Source of the DNA: an uncultured Lachnospiraceae bacterium
GTDB taxonomy: Bacteria; Bacillota; Clostridia; Lachnospirales; Lachnospiraceae
Reading direction: 5' to 3'
NCBI GenBank assembly: GCA_910584695.1
Contig: CAJUBR010000005.1
Coordinates: 1-64,000 of the forward strand
DNA length: 64,000 nucleotides
The position numbers and the translations under genes were made by a program. Each line of letters starts with the position of its first letter. The first letter of the stretch is position 1. The notes beneath the pieces are model-generated. The model saw nothing but the letters and a program-made list of their open reading frames with translations, was not told the DNA's origin and made no database searches. Positions 1 through 7,921 of the stretch are shown piece by piece.

Positions 1-459
1 AATATAGATAGTATAGAAGATTTTTCGGGTATATCGATTGCTGCTCAAAAGAGTGGAATAGCAGAATATATTGATTCATTAACAGAAGGTTATAATACGA
101 AATTACAAAAAGAGTGGTCTGGATCAACGGAGTTATCACTTGGTCAGTGGCAGAAGCTGGCAATCAGCCGGGCTTTTTTTAAAGATGCTGATATAATGCT
201 TTTGGATGAACCGACAGCATCATTAGATCCGGTTGCTGAATACGAAATCAGTATGAAAATAAAAGAATTAATGGAGGGGAAAACATGTGTAATGATTGCA
301 CATAGGTTTTCAACGGTTCGATTGGCAGATGAGATATTTGTTTTAAAAAATGGTGAAATTATGGAGAATGGACAACACGAAGTGCTTATGAGCAGGAATG
401 GGGAATATGCTAAGATGTTCAATATGCAGGCAAATGGATATCTAAATGAAAACATGTAA
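1..459 (+). CDS. ABC exporter, ATPase domain (3' end only)
   Basis: The reading frame is open from base 1, so the gene begins upstream of the window. The visible 152 residues are the second half of an ABC nucleotide-binding domain. They hold a signature motif of the form STELSLGQWQK at about residues 42-52, a Walker B with catalytic Glu (DIMLLDEPTASLD), and the switch His in MIAHRFSTV. The LSLGQWQ signature and the short tail after the H-loop fit the C-terminus of a fused permease-ATPase exporter of the peptide or lipid type, although the membrane part is not visible. It lies 230 bp upstream of the agr operon on the same strand, so it could export a peptide, but this cannot be shown here. Confidence 0.9.
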   Translation, partial: NIDSIEDFSGISIAAQKSGIAEYIDSLTEGYNTKLQKEWSGSTELSLGQWQKLAISRAFFKDADIMLLDEPTASLDPVAEYEISMKIKELMEGKTCVMIAHRFSTVRLADEIFVLKNGEIMENGQHEVLMSRNGEYAKMFNMQANGYLNENM

Positions 460-736
460 AATGTACTTAGTAGCAGCTCGCATCAATGTATGTAGAGCTG
501 TTTTAGTTTACAGACCTGTTCAAATGTGGATGAAATCATGGAAATATAAAACTACGGTAATTTTTACAAGTTAATTCGTTTTTTTTACTATTTAAGGTTT
601 TGGAAACAAAACTATGATAAAATATAGTTAAGGGAAAATATAATATATGGATAACCGGATATCTAATATGTGAGTATGAAAATCTCTAAATATGAGTAAA
701 ATTATATGTAAGTTTATGAATGAATGGAGTGGTAAT

Positions 737-1093
737 TTGAATACTCGTATTAGAGAGCTGCGTGAACAGCAGGGGCTGAGGCAGGACACACTGGCTAATT
801 TTGTTGGGTCTTCACAACAGACGATTAGTAGAATAGAGAATGGTAAGTGTGTACCGCCAGTAGATTTAATAGTAAATATTGCGGACTATTTTAAAGTTAC
901 AGTAGATTATATATTGTGTTTATCCGATGCAAAAAGGAATATGGAAGGACAACTACAAATTAATAAAGAACTAGATGAATTCTATGATCTTGTGTCCACT
1001 TACAAAGATTTGAATAATGAAAACAGAGAGACTATAACAATTTTATTAAACCGCTTAAGAGAAGTACAGAAAGAGGAGGAATTAAATTGTTAA
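737..1093 (+). CDS. XRE-family HTH transcriptional regulator
   Basis: This is a small DNA-binding protein of 118 residues. The N-terminal 60 residues form a Cro/C1-type helix-turn-helix (QDTLANFVGSSQQTISRIENGK region), followed by a helical tail. I chose the TTG at 737 because GGAG at 726-729 stands 7 bases upstream and translation then begins NTRIRELREQQGL, as in this family. The longer frame from ATG 692 lacks a ribosome site. The 3' end overlaps the next gene by 7 bases, so it is the first gene of the agr operon. A regulator cotranscribed with agr suggests local control of the signalling genes; its operator is not identified. Confidence 0.88.
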   Translation: MNTRIRELREQQGLRQDTLANFVGSSQQTISRIENGKCVPPVDLIVNIADYFKVTVDYILCLSDAKRNMEGQLQINKELDEFYDLVSTYKDLNNENRETITILLNRLREVQKEEELNC

Positions 1094-1815
1094 ATATAGC
1101 GATTTGTGATGATGATTTAATCTTTGCTTCAAGAGTTGAAACGATACTTTTAGAAATATCCAAATTAAGATTAATTGATATGGATATTGAAGTATATTCT
1201 GATGGATGTGAGTTATGGAACGAAGTTTCTTCTGGAAAGGTATTTGACTTATTGTATCTTGATATTGAAATGATACAGTTAAATGGGATAGACGTTGCAA
1301 AGAGAATTAGAGAGAATAATACAAGTGTAATAATAATTTATATTTCTAGTTATGAAAATTATTTTATTGAGTTATTTGAAGTGGAGCCTTTTCGATTTAT
1401 TAAGAAGCCAATAGATGAAAAAATATTTTTCAGTTATTTTAATAAAGCATATGAAAGAATTCTTCAGGACGAGGCATATTTTGAATATAGATTTAACAAA
1501 ATACCACATAAGATATTAACAAAGGATATTATATATTTTGAAAGTTCAGGAAGGCTTATAAAAGTGTGGGAAAAAGGTGGTGAAGGTAAATTTTATGGAA
1601 AACTTAGTATAATTGAAAAGCAGCTCCAACCTGGGAAAATTTCCTTTTTGAGGATTCACCAATCCTATTTAGTAAATTATAGTTTTATTAAAGAGATAAG
1701 TTTTTCAAGAGTTGTATTGATGAATGGAACAGAGCTGCAAATTAGTGAAGATAGGCAAAAGGCAATCAGGGTAAAGTACAATGAGTTACTGGGAGGAGAA
1801 TTTTTAGATGGATAA
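1087..1815 (+). CDS. agrA: AgrA/LytR-type response regulator (REC-LytTR)
   Basis: A cytoplasmic transcriptional regulator of 242 residues that receives phosphate from the neighbouring kinase. Residues 1-125 are a receiver domain with the acidic pocket D8-D10, phospho-acceptor D59 (YLDIEM) and the conserved Lys in FIKKPID. Residues 140-240 are a LytTR DNA-binding domain (DIIYFESSGRLIKV; FLRIHQSYLVN). The start is TTG at 1087 with GAGGAGG 6-7 bases upstream, inside the end of the HTH gene. It overlaps the kinase gene by 8 bases, showing tight translational coupling. By family it should bind LytTR direct repeats and activate the agr promoter; I did not find a convincing pair of such repeats. Confidence 0.93.
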   Translation: MLNIAICDDDLIFASRVETILLEISKLRLIDMDIEVYSDGCELWNEVSSGKVFDLLYLDIEMIQLNGIDVAKRIRENNTSVIIIYISSYENYFIELFEVEPFRFIKKPIDEKIFFSYFNKAYERILQDEAYFEYRFNKIPHKILTKDIIYFESSGRLIKVWEKGGEGKFYGKLSIIEKQLQPGKISFLRIHQSYLVNYSFIKEISFSRVVLMNGTELQISEDRQKAIRVKYNELLGGEFLDG

Positions 1816-3097
1816 TATATTATTTTATCTAATTTCATCGTTTTTATTTTTGGCAATTATAAAGGAATCAATGGGTATATTTTTTGTAAAGAAGGAAGTG
1901 TCCTGCTTTTGCTCTTTCTCTGTTTGGATTGCATTTTGCATTATTGAAATTATTGGGACAACCTACATTACGATTCCGATTTTGAGACTGCTTTTTGATA
2001 TTACCTGTGGATTAGTTTTTTGCATGATATTATATACCGGCAGTTTAAAAAAGAAACTAATTTGGATACTTATAATAAATTTGATGGGAATGCTTACAGA
2101 AACCATTGTAGGATATATATTTATTTTTATAGGAATCAGTTTCAATCAAACACAAATTTTAGGTTCGTTTGTCTCAAAAATTATTCTATTGATGATACTA
2201 GCTGGGTTAAAAATATTTAATCATTCAAGATTAAAAAGAGATATTCCTTTTACATATTGGTGCGTATTGTTTTTTATCCCGTTAGGCAGTATATTTGTTC
2301 TGAATACTTTATTTTCATTGTGTGAGTTATCAAAAGATAAAAATATTTCTGTATCCGCATTAGTATCGTCTGCAATTATTTTAGTTATAAATTTTATCAT
2401 AATTTACATATATGAAAATTTATCTGACCGATTGGAAATCCAAAAACAACAGATTATTTTTAATAAACAAATTGAATTATGCAAAAACCAAATACAGGAG
2501 AGAGAAGAATCAACAATAAATATAAGAAATATTAAGCATGATATAGAAAACCACCTGATTTGTATAAGAGAATATGTTGAAAGGGAAGATTGCAATTTTG
2601 CAAAGAAATATATTGATGATTTAGTAAGCAGTGAAATATATTTTAAAACAAGTTCATGTATAGATAGTGGGAATATTGTAGTGGATGCTCTGCTTAATTA
2701 CAAAAACAGCATTATGCAGCAATTAGATATAAAAATGGTTACCCGTATAGAAATTCCTTATAATTTCAAATTTAATGATGCAGATATATGTGTTATTTTA
2801 GGTAATTGCATAGATAATTCTATTGAAGCTGTTAGCAAGATGGATAATACAGAAGAAAGAATGATTTATGTTGAAATGATCTATAGGAAAAATTGTTTAC
2901 TGTTAAAAATATCGAATCCTTATCTGGGGAATGCGAAAAAAGACAATCAGGGAAATTTTGTTACTACAAAGCTCGATGCGGAAAATCATGGTATTGGACT
3001 GAATTCTGTAAAAAAGGCAGCTCAAAAATACAATGGGCTTGTTAATATTGTATCGCAGAATAAGGTGTTTATAGTACAAATACTATTATATTCGTAG
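1808..3097 (+). CDS. agrC: AgrC-type sensor histidine kinase (GHKL)
   Basis: A membrane sensor kinase of 429 residues expected to detect the cyclic peptide made by the downstream agrD/agrB genes. Residues 1-205 are hydrophobic and contain about six membrane segments with almost no extracellular domain, the usual AgrC layout. A coiled segment leads to the phospho-acceptor H244 (NIKHDIENHL), and a GHKL ATPase domain follows with an N-box near 333-341 (NCIDNSIEA) and a G-box HGIGL near residue 395. It starts inside the response regulator gene. It clearly belongs to the peptide-sensing AgrC/PlnB class, though the actual ligand is an inference from gene order. Confidence 0.92.
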   Translation: MDNILFYLISSFLFLAIIKESMGIFFVKKEVSCFCSFSVWIAFCIIEIIGTTYITIPILRLLFDITCGLVFCMILYTGSLKKKLIWILIINLMGMLTETIVGYIFIFIGISFNQTQILGSFVSKIILLMILAGLKIFNHSRLKRDIPFTYWCVLFFIPLGSIFVLNTLFSLCELSKDKNISVSALVSSAIILVINFIIIYIYENLSDRLEIQKQQIIFNKQIELCKNQIQEREESTINIRNIKHDIENHLICIREYVEREDCNFAKKYIDDLVSSEIYFKTSSCIDSGNIVVDALLNYKNSIMQQLDIKMVTRIEIPYNFKFNDADICVILGNCIDNSIEAVSKMDNTEERMIYVEMIYRKNCLLLKISNPYLGNAKKDNQGNFVTTKLDAENHGIGLNSVKKAAQKYNGLVNIVSQNKVFIVQILLYS

Positions 3098-3194
3098 GAA
3101 AAATTACATATAGAGTCGATTTTATTACATAATGAGAAATCTTATGCTTTTTCATGATAAAATTTTATTAATAACAAAGGAGGTATATAGAATC

Positions 3195-3350
3195 ATGAAG
3201 AATATTAAGAATTTATTTATGCAAAAAATGAATGGCGCAATAGCAAATTTTGCATTAGCATTTGCGGGTGGATCAGTACATAAAATATGTTTTTACATTT
3301 TTCATCAACCTAAAATGCCGGAAGAAGTAATGCAGCTTAACAAAAAGTAA
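3195..3350 (+). CDS. agrD: AgrD-like cyclic peptide precursor
   Basis: A 51-residue peptide beginning at ATG 3195, with AAAGGAGG ending 10 bases upstream; the longer frame from 3132 has no ribosome site. The N-terminal half is an amphipathic/hydrophobic leader (MKNIKNLFMQKMNGAIANFA), the central part carries a single Cys at position 32, and the tail is acidic with the HQPKMPEE pattern common in clostridial AgrD tails. By analogy AgrB would cut after about residue 36, and C32 would close a thiolactone with the new C-terminus, giving a ring such as C-F-Y-I-F. The ring boundary is my inference. It lies directly before agrB, separated by three bases. Confidence 0.85.
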   Translation: MKNIKNLFMQKMNGAIANFALAFAGGSVHKICFYIFHQPKMPEEVMQLNKK

Positions 3351-3353
3351 AAT

Positions 3354-3938
3354 ATGGAAAAATTTTCTCATATTTTAACTACTTATCTGGTGAAAAAAGA
3401 TATTGTTGATGCAGATAAAAGTAGTATTTATCAATATGGATTTCAAGTTGGACTAGAGGTAAGTATAAATACAGCTATAAGTATTTTGATTTCAATTCTA
3501 TGTCATATGGAAAGTGAGGCTATAGTTTTTTTTGCTGTTTTTATAGTATTGCGTTCATATGCTGGAGGTCTGCATTTAAAAACGTATTTTGGCTGTTTGG
3601 TTTGTTCGTGTATGTCTCTTCTTGGATTACTGCTTATTGTAAAATATGTAGAAATTAATAGTTTGATATCATTGGGCTTCGTTTGTATTTCATTGGTTTT
3701 GATAAAAATGTTATCACCAGTACAAGATATCAATAGACCATTAAGTGCAGATGAGCGGATGAATTTTGGAAGAAAACTAAACTTTGCTATTGTGGGAATA
3801 GTGGTTATATCAGGTATATTTTACCTTATGCAGATGAAAAAAATGCTATTGATGGTTTCTGTAACAACAATATTTATGGTAGGAATTCTTATTCTCGGCA
3901 GAATTAATTATGAAAGATGTGTTAGGAAAACCAAATAA
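3354..3938 (+). CDS. agrB: AgrB-type peptide-processing membrane protease
   Basis: An integral membrane cysteine endopeptidase of 194 residues that trims and cyclises AgrD. The diagnostic block LRSYAGGLHLKTYFGC is present with catalytic H74 and C81, matching the H77/C84 pair of Staphylococcus aureus AgrB in spacing. Four to six hydrophobic segments flank it. It starts 3 bases after agrD with no clear ribosome site of its own, so translation is probably coupled. It closes the operon: HTH, agrA, agrC, agrD, agrB. The staphylococcal order is B-D-C-A, so the modules are inverted here. Confidence 0.94.
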   Translation: MEKFSHILTTYLVKKDIVDADKSSIYQYGFQVGLEVSINTAISILISILCHMESEAIVFFAVFIVLRSYAGGLHLKTYFGCLVCSCMSLLGLLLIVKYVEINSLISLGFVCISLVLIKMLSPVQDINRPLSADERMNFGRKLNFAIVGIVVISGIFYLMQMKKMLLMVSVTTIFMVGILILGRINYERCVRKTK

Positions 3939-3979
3939 TAATCAGGACAACGATTAAGAGGATACTTCTTAATCTAAAT

Positions 3980-4006
3980 AGGGTGAGGTTTATGAAGCCT
4001 CACCCT
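3980..4006. terminator. Hairpin between convergent genes
   Basis: A perfect 9-bp stem AGGGTGAGG/CCTCACCCT with a 9-base loop lies between the agr operon (plus) and the DUF2508 gene (minus), overlapping the stop codon of the latter. The flank on the minus side is T-rich (ATTTAGATT), but there is no clean T-run on either side, so its strength is uncertain. Confidence 0.5.
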
Positions 4007-4244
4007 GTGCTTGTCTTAGTAAAAATTTGTAACGCATATAGGCACCCTTTAACTGGTAAGTATAACTATCTATTAAATCAGGATCTGTCTGGTAATTTAA
4101 ATGTAATAAAATAGTATCAATGTCTTTTTTGGCGTTCTGCACTTCCATAAGTAAAGGGGAATCTGTTATTACAAAACTTTGTGATAATAGGTTCTTTTTT
4201 TGACTGGTATATTTTCTTTTCTTTTTAAAAGCAATTGATTTCAT
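3990..4244 (-). CDS. DUF2508 family protein (YaaL-like)
   Basis: A small cytoplasmic protein of 84 residues, basic at the N-terminus and helical. The C-terminal block DPDLIDSYTYQLKGAYMRYK is the hallmark of the DUF2508/YaaL family, whose function is unknown. A good ribosome site (AAAGGAG) stands upstream of ATG 4244. In Bacillus the family member sits beside recR; here recR is 13 kb away, so that linkage is not kept. It is a single-gene unit convergent with agr. Confidence 0.82.
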   Translation of the reverse strand: MKSIAFKKKRKYTSQKKNLLSQSFVITDSPLLMEVQNAKKDIDTILLHLNYQTDPDLIDSYTYQLKGAYMRYKFLLRQAQGEAS

Positions 4245-4507
4245 AGGCGGCGTCTCCTTTCTAAACTCAAATTATGTATATTTCATTATAGGAAAAATTC
4301 TACAGAAATATTCACAATTTTAAACAAGTTTTCAAAATTTTAAATAAACTGGTAAAGTTTTCTGAGTAAAACTTAAAAAATTTTAATTATAAAATAAAAA
4401 AAGAGGATGTTTTTGAAGAATTTATGTTTATTTTGCTATTCCATTCACAATTATAGACGGGAAAAACATGCTGCAATATAATAGCAAAAACGAAGGGGGA
4501 AAGGAAA

Positions 4508-4963
4508 ATGAGGTACTTTGAAAATTTAATTGTTATTGTACTGTTAGCGGGAGCAATGTATACGGATAGAAAGGAGGGAAAAATTAAAAACAGTTCTTTG
4601 CTTGTGGGACTGGGTTCAGGGTTGCTTCTTTCGTATTTAGAGAATGGAACACAAGGATTTTTAGAAAGCATAACGGCAGCAGGAATTATGCTTGCGGCAC
4701 TGTTTTTTCTTTATTTGATAAAGGGAATGGGAGCAGGAGATATCAAGCTTTTGTGTGTATTGGCAGCATTTTTTCCGGAAGAGGGAATATCTATTGTGAC
4801 AGCATCTTTTTTCACAGGTGCAGCAATGGTGGTGGGGAGAATGGTATGCCGATGGGTAAAAAAAGAGATTGTTTTCATAAAACATGAGACAATGAAATTT
4901 TCAATCCCGATAACAATTGGGACAGGCATTGTGTTTGTAGTACGATATTTGGAACAGATGTAA
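4508..4963 (+). CDS. tadV: TadV/CpaA prepilin peptidase (A24)
   Basis: A polytopic membrane aspartic protease of 151 residues that removes the leader from Flp prepilins. The two catalytic aspartates of the A24 family are visible: D20 in YTDRKEGKI and D78 in the GMGAGD motif. Several hydrophobic helices surround them, and there is no methylase domain, which is normal for CpaA-type enzymes. It opens the Tad operon and lies 17 bases before tadZ, with an AGGAGG ribosome site between them. Its substrates should be the Flp pilin at 9279 and the pseudopilin-like proteins at 11246 and 12032. Confidence 0.92.
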   Translation: MRYFENLIVIVLLAGAMYTDRKEGKIKNSSLLVGLGSGLLLSYLENGTQGFLESITAAGIMLAALFFLYLIKGMGAGDIKLLCVLAAFFPEEGISIVTASFFTGAAMVVGRMVCRWVKKEIVFIKHETMKFSIPITIGTGIVFVVRYLEQM

Positions 4964-4980
4964 AGAGGAGGTAAAGATAT

Positions 4981-5931
4981 ATGAAGACAATCCGAATTGG
5001 AATATTTGATGAGGAGGAATCCTATGCTGGAAAAATGTCTGCCTATTTAAACCGGATAGGAAAGGGAAATTGGAATGTAATTGCATTTACAGATGAGAAG
5101 GCAATAGAAAAGTATGCGGAAAAAAGGAATCTATATATTCTGGCGGGAACAGATATAGATATACTTAAGAACTACAAAGAATATCATAAGGACACTTACA
5201 TAATATGGCTTAGGGAAAAGGAGTCTTCCTCGAAAGATAGCGATATTGTCTCCGTATGCAGATATACCGGTGCAAGGACAATCGGAAAAATCATAGAAGA
5301 GACAGCAGCCCGGTTTCTTGCAGATACAAAAAGCAAAAATCCCATGGTGGCAGTCTATTCTCCGGTCGGGCGCTGTGGGAAGACAGCTTTTGCACTTTAT
5401 ATTGTCCAGAATGAACGGTTTGGAAAATGGCTGTATATCGGGATGGAGGATTACGGTTTTTTGGAAGATAAAACAGATAGTACCGGACTGGATTATATAA
5501 GTTCAGATAATTTTTTGTATTATGTGAAAGAACGCAATCGGGAAAAGCTGTATATTTTGTTTCAGTCAAATCAAAGAATAATACCTTCCGCATTTTCACC
5601 CTTTGATATAAAACAAATTAATGAAGCAGACTTAAAATGGCTATTTTCTGTTTTACAGCAGATAGAGATGTATTCAGGGATTATTTTTGATATAGGAACC
5701 GGTATTTTGCAGAATCTGGAATGGCTGGCATTGTTTGATTATGTTCTGGTGCCGTTTTTACCCGAAGAGAGTTCTATAGGAAAAAGGAAACATTTTGAAA
5801 ACTTAGTAGTTGCTCATGGTTTAGAGGGAATACAGGAAAAAATGGAATTTTTAAATATGGCCGATAAGTCTGCAGTGGAAAATAAAATAGAGGAAATCGG
5901 GCTTAGAAGATGGTCGGGACAGGGGGCATAA
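4981..5931 (+). CDS. tadZ: TadZ/CpaE-like pilus assembly ATPase
   Basis: A 316-residue protein with an N-terminal receiver-like fold (residues 1-110, lacking a convincing phospho-acceptor pocket) and a C-terminal MinD/ParA-type ATPase domain. The deviant Walker A reads YSPVGRCGKT at residues 126-135, and the FDIGTG and DYVLVPFLPEESS segments fit the later ATPase motifs. Proteins of this kind localise the Tad secretion machine at a pole or membrane site. Gene order (after tadV, 3 bases before tadA) supports the assignment more than similarity alone, because TadZ sequences diverge strongly. Confidence 0.82.
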   Translation: MKTIRIGIFDEEESYAGKMSAYLNRIGKGNWNVIAFTDEKAIEKYAEKRNLYILAGTDIDILKNYKEYHKDTYIIWLREKESSSKDSDIVSVCRYTGARTIGKIIEETAARFLADTKSKNPMVAVYSPVGRCGKTAFALYIVQNERFGKWLYIGMEDYGFLEDKTDSTGLDYISSDNFLYYVKERNREKLYILFQSNQRIIPSAFSPFDIKQINEADLKWLFSVLQQIEMYSGIIFDIGTGILQNLEWLALFDYVLVPFLPEESSIGKRKHFENLVVAHGLEGIQEKMEFLNMADKSAVENKIEEIGLRRWSGQGA

Positions 5932-5934
5932 AAC

Positions 5935-7194
5935 ATGACAAATAAGCTGGAAATAGTAAAAAGAAGCCTGCAAAAAGAATTGATGGAACAGTTTGATCTA
6001 AATCAGAATATAGGGGATGATGAAATTGAAGAACGGATTGAGCAGGTGGTTCTTAATTATAGTCAGCATACATATCTGTCCATAACGGAAAAACAGATGT
6101 TAAAACAGGAGTTATTTAATACATTTCGCAGACTGGATGTGTTGTCAGGACTTTTGGAGGATGAAGAGATTTCGGAAATTATGATTAATGGGTGTGATCA
6201 TATTTTCGTTGAAAAAAAGGGGGAGTTGAAAAGGGTAAAAGAAGTATTTTCTGGTGAGGAACGTCTTAGAAATGTGATACAGCAGATTGTCAGCAGTTGT
6301 AATCGGATAGTCAATGAGACAGTTCCCATTGTGGACGCAAGACTAGAGGATGGTTCCAGAGTCAATATAGTGCTGCCACCGGTAGCACTAAACGGAGCCG
6401 TTATGACAATTCGCAAATTTCCGAAGGAAATCTTTACAATGGAGAGCCTGGTTGCAATGGGGTCGATTACAAAGGAGGTGGCAATTTTTTTGCAAACATT
6501 GGTACAGGCCCGGTATAACATTTTTATAAGTGGAGGGACTGGAAGCGGCAAGACCACATTTTTGAATATATTGAGTAATTATATTCCAAAAGATGAGAGG
6601 ATCATAACCATTGAAGATTCTGCGGAGCTCCAGATAACTGCCATTCCTAATCTCGTGAGATTAGAGACCAGAAATGCCAATGTGGAAGGAGAAAATGCCA
6701 TTACGATGTCCCAACTGATCAAATCTGCACTTCGAATGCGGCCGGATCGGATTATCGTAGGGGAGGTAAGGGATGCAGCAGCAATGGATATGGCAAACAG
6801 TATGCTTACGGGACATGATGGAAGTATCAGTACCGGTCATGGAAATTCAGCAAAAGAAATGATGCTTCGTTTAGAGACCATGATTTTAATGGGTTATGAT
6901 ATGCCGGTGCTGGCAATCAGGCAGCAGATTGCGGCAGCTATTGATATTGTAATACATTTGGGAAGGCTTAGGGATAACAGCAGAAAGGTGTTAGAAGTTT
7001 GTGAGGTGTTAGGGGTAGAGGATGGGGAAATTCGGCTGCATCCTATTTATCAATTTAAAGAATATTCGGAAAAAGCAGGAAAAGTGATGGGCAGATTAAA
7101 GAAGACGGGGGAACTGGTACAGAAAAGAAAGCTTTTGCAAAGAGGATTTAAGGAGGAGGAATTATGTGAAAAAGAATATAAAACAAAATTATAA
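5935..7194 (+). CDS. tadA: TadA/CpaF pilus secretion ATPase
   Basis: A cytoplasmic hexameric ATPase of the type II/IV secretion family, 419 residues, that powers Flp pilus polymerisation. It has a Walker A at residues 200-208 (GGTGSGKTT), a Walker B/Asp box around RMRPDRIIVGEVRD, and a His box GHDGSISTGHGNS. The N-terminal 70 residues are the helical module usual in CpaF. All catalytic motifs are intact. The gene starts 3 bases after tadZ, and its 3' end overlaps tadB by 29 bases. Confidence 0.96.
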   Translation: MTNKLEIVKRSLQKELMEQFDLNQNIGDDEIEERIEQVVLNYSQHTYLSITEKQMLKQELFNTFRRLDVLSGLLEDEEISEIMINGCDHIFVEKKGELKRVKEVFSGEERLRNVIQQIVSSCNRIVNETVPIVDARLEDGSRVNIVLPPVALNGAVMTIRKFPKEIFTMESLVAMGSITKEVAIFLQTLVQARYNIFISGGTGSGKTTFLNILSNYIPKDERIITIEDSAELQITAIPNLVRLETRNANVEGENAITMSQLIKSALRMRPDRIIVGEVRDAAAMDMANSMLTGHDGSISTGHGNSAKEMMLRLETMILMGYDMPVLAIRQQIAAAIDIVIHLGRLRDNSRKVLEVCEVLGVEDGEIRLHPIYQFKEYSEKAGKVMGRLKKTGELVQKRKLLQRGFKEEELCEKEYKTKL

Positions 7195-7921
7195 GGATTA
7201 TCTGTTTGTGCGAAAAGACTGGCTGGAATATGGGGTGAAGCTTATGATAAGAACAATAATAGCCTGTTATTTATTTTATGATTCATGGAAGGCATGCCTG
7301 CTTTTTGTGCCATTTGCAGTATTCGAGTATAGGGGACTGAAAAGAGTAAAGCTAAAACAACAGAAACATCAGCTAAGTGTGGAATTTAAAGCCATGTTGG
7401 AATCCATAGTTACCTCTTTAAATGCAGGATATTCTTTGGAACAAAGCTTTGCAGATTCAAAGCGGGATTTGGGATTGGTATATGAAAAGGATGCTGTTAT
7501 TTTTAATGAATTAGATGGTATCTTAGCAGGTTTGAGAATGAATCTCCCTCTAGAGTTGCTGTTAAAGGATTTCGGTGACCGCAGCGGTATTGAAGATATC
7601 CGCAATTTTGCAAATGTGGTTATGGCAGCAAAAAAAAGTGGTGGAAACCTGATCCGTATTATTCAAAAAACGGTAAACAGCATTACAGATAAAATGGCAG
7701 TGGAAGAGGAAATTGAAACATTAATCACCTCAAAAAAGCTGGAAGAGCGGATTATGATGGTAATGCCATATGGAATCATTTTCTATCTTAGAGTAACCAA
7801 CGGAGAATTTTTAGAGGTTCTATATCATAATGTACTGGGTGCAATGCTAATGACTGTATTTTTAATTCTTATCTATATTGCTGATATGTGGGCGGGGAAA
7901 ATTATGGAGATAAGAGTATGA
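7166..7921 (+). CDS. tadB: TadB-like inner-membrane platform protein
   Basis: A type II secretion F-domain protein, 251 residues, forming part of the membrane platform for pilus assembly. Two N-terminal hydrophobic segments are followed by the cytoplasmic F-domain (LEQSFADSKRDLG; GDRSGIEDIRNFANVV; SGGNLIRII) and two C-terminal membrane segments. Translation begins at GTG 7166, directly behind AGGAGGAGGA at 7151-7160 and inside the end of tadA. Its stop overlaps the tadC start as ATGA. It is typical in length for the short TadB of clostridial loci. Confidence 0.9.
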   Translation: MKKNIKQNYKDYLFVRKDWLEYGVKLMIRTIIACYLFYDSWKACLLFVPFAVFEYRGLKRVKLKQQKHQLSVEFKAMLESIVTSLNAGYSLEQSFADSKRDLGLVYEKDAVIFNELDGILAGLRMNLPLELLLKDFGDRSGIEDIRNFANVVMAAKKSGGNLIRIIQKTVNSITDKMAVEEEIETLITSKKLEERIMMVMPYGIIFYLRVTNGEFLEVLYHNVLGAMLMTVFLILIYIADMWAGKIMEIRV

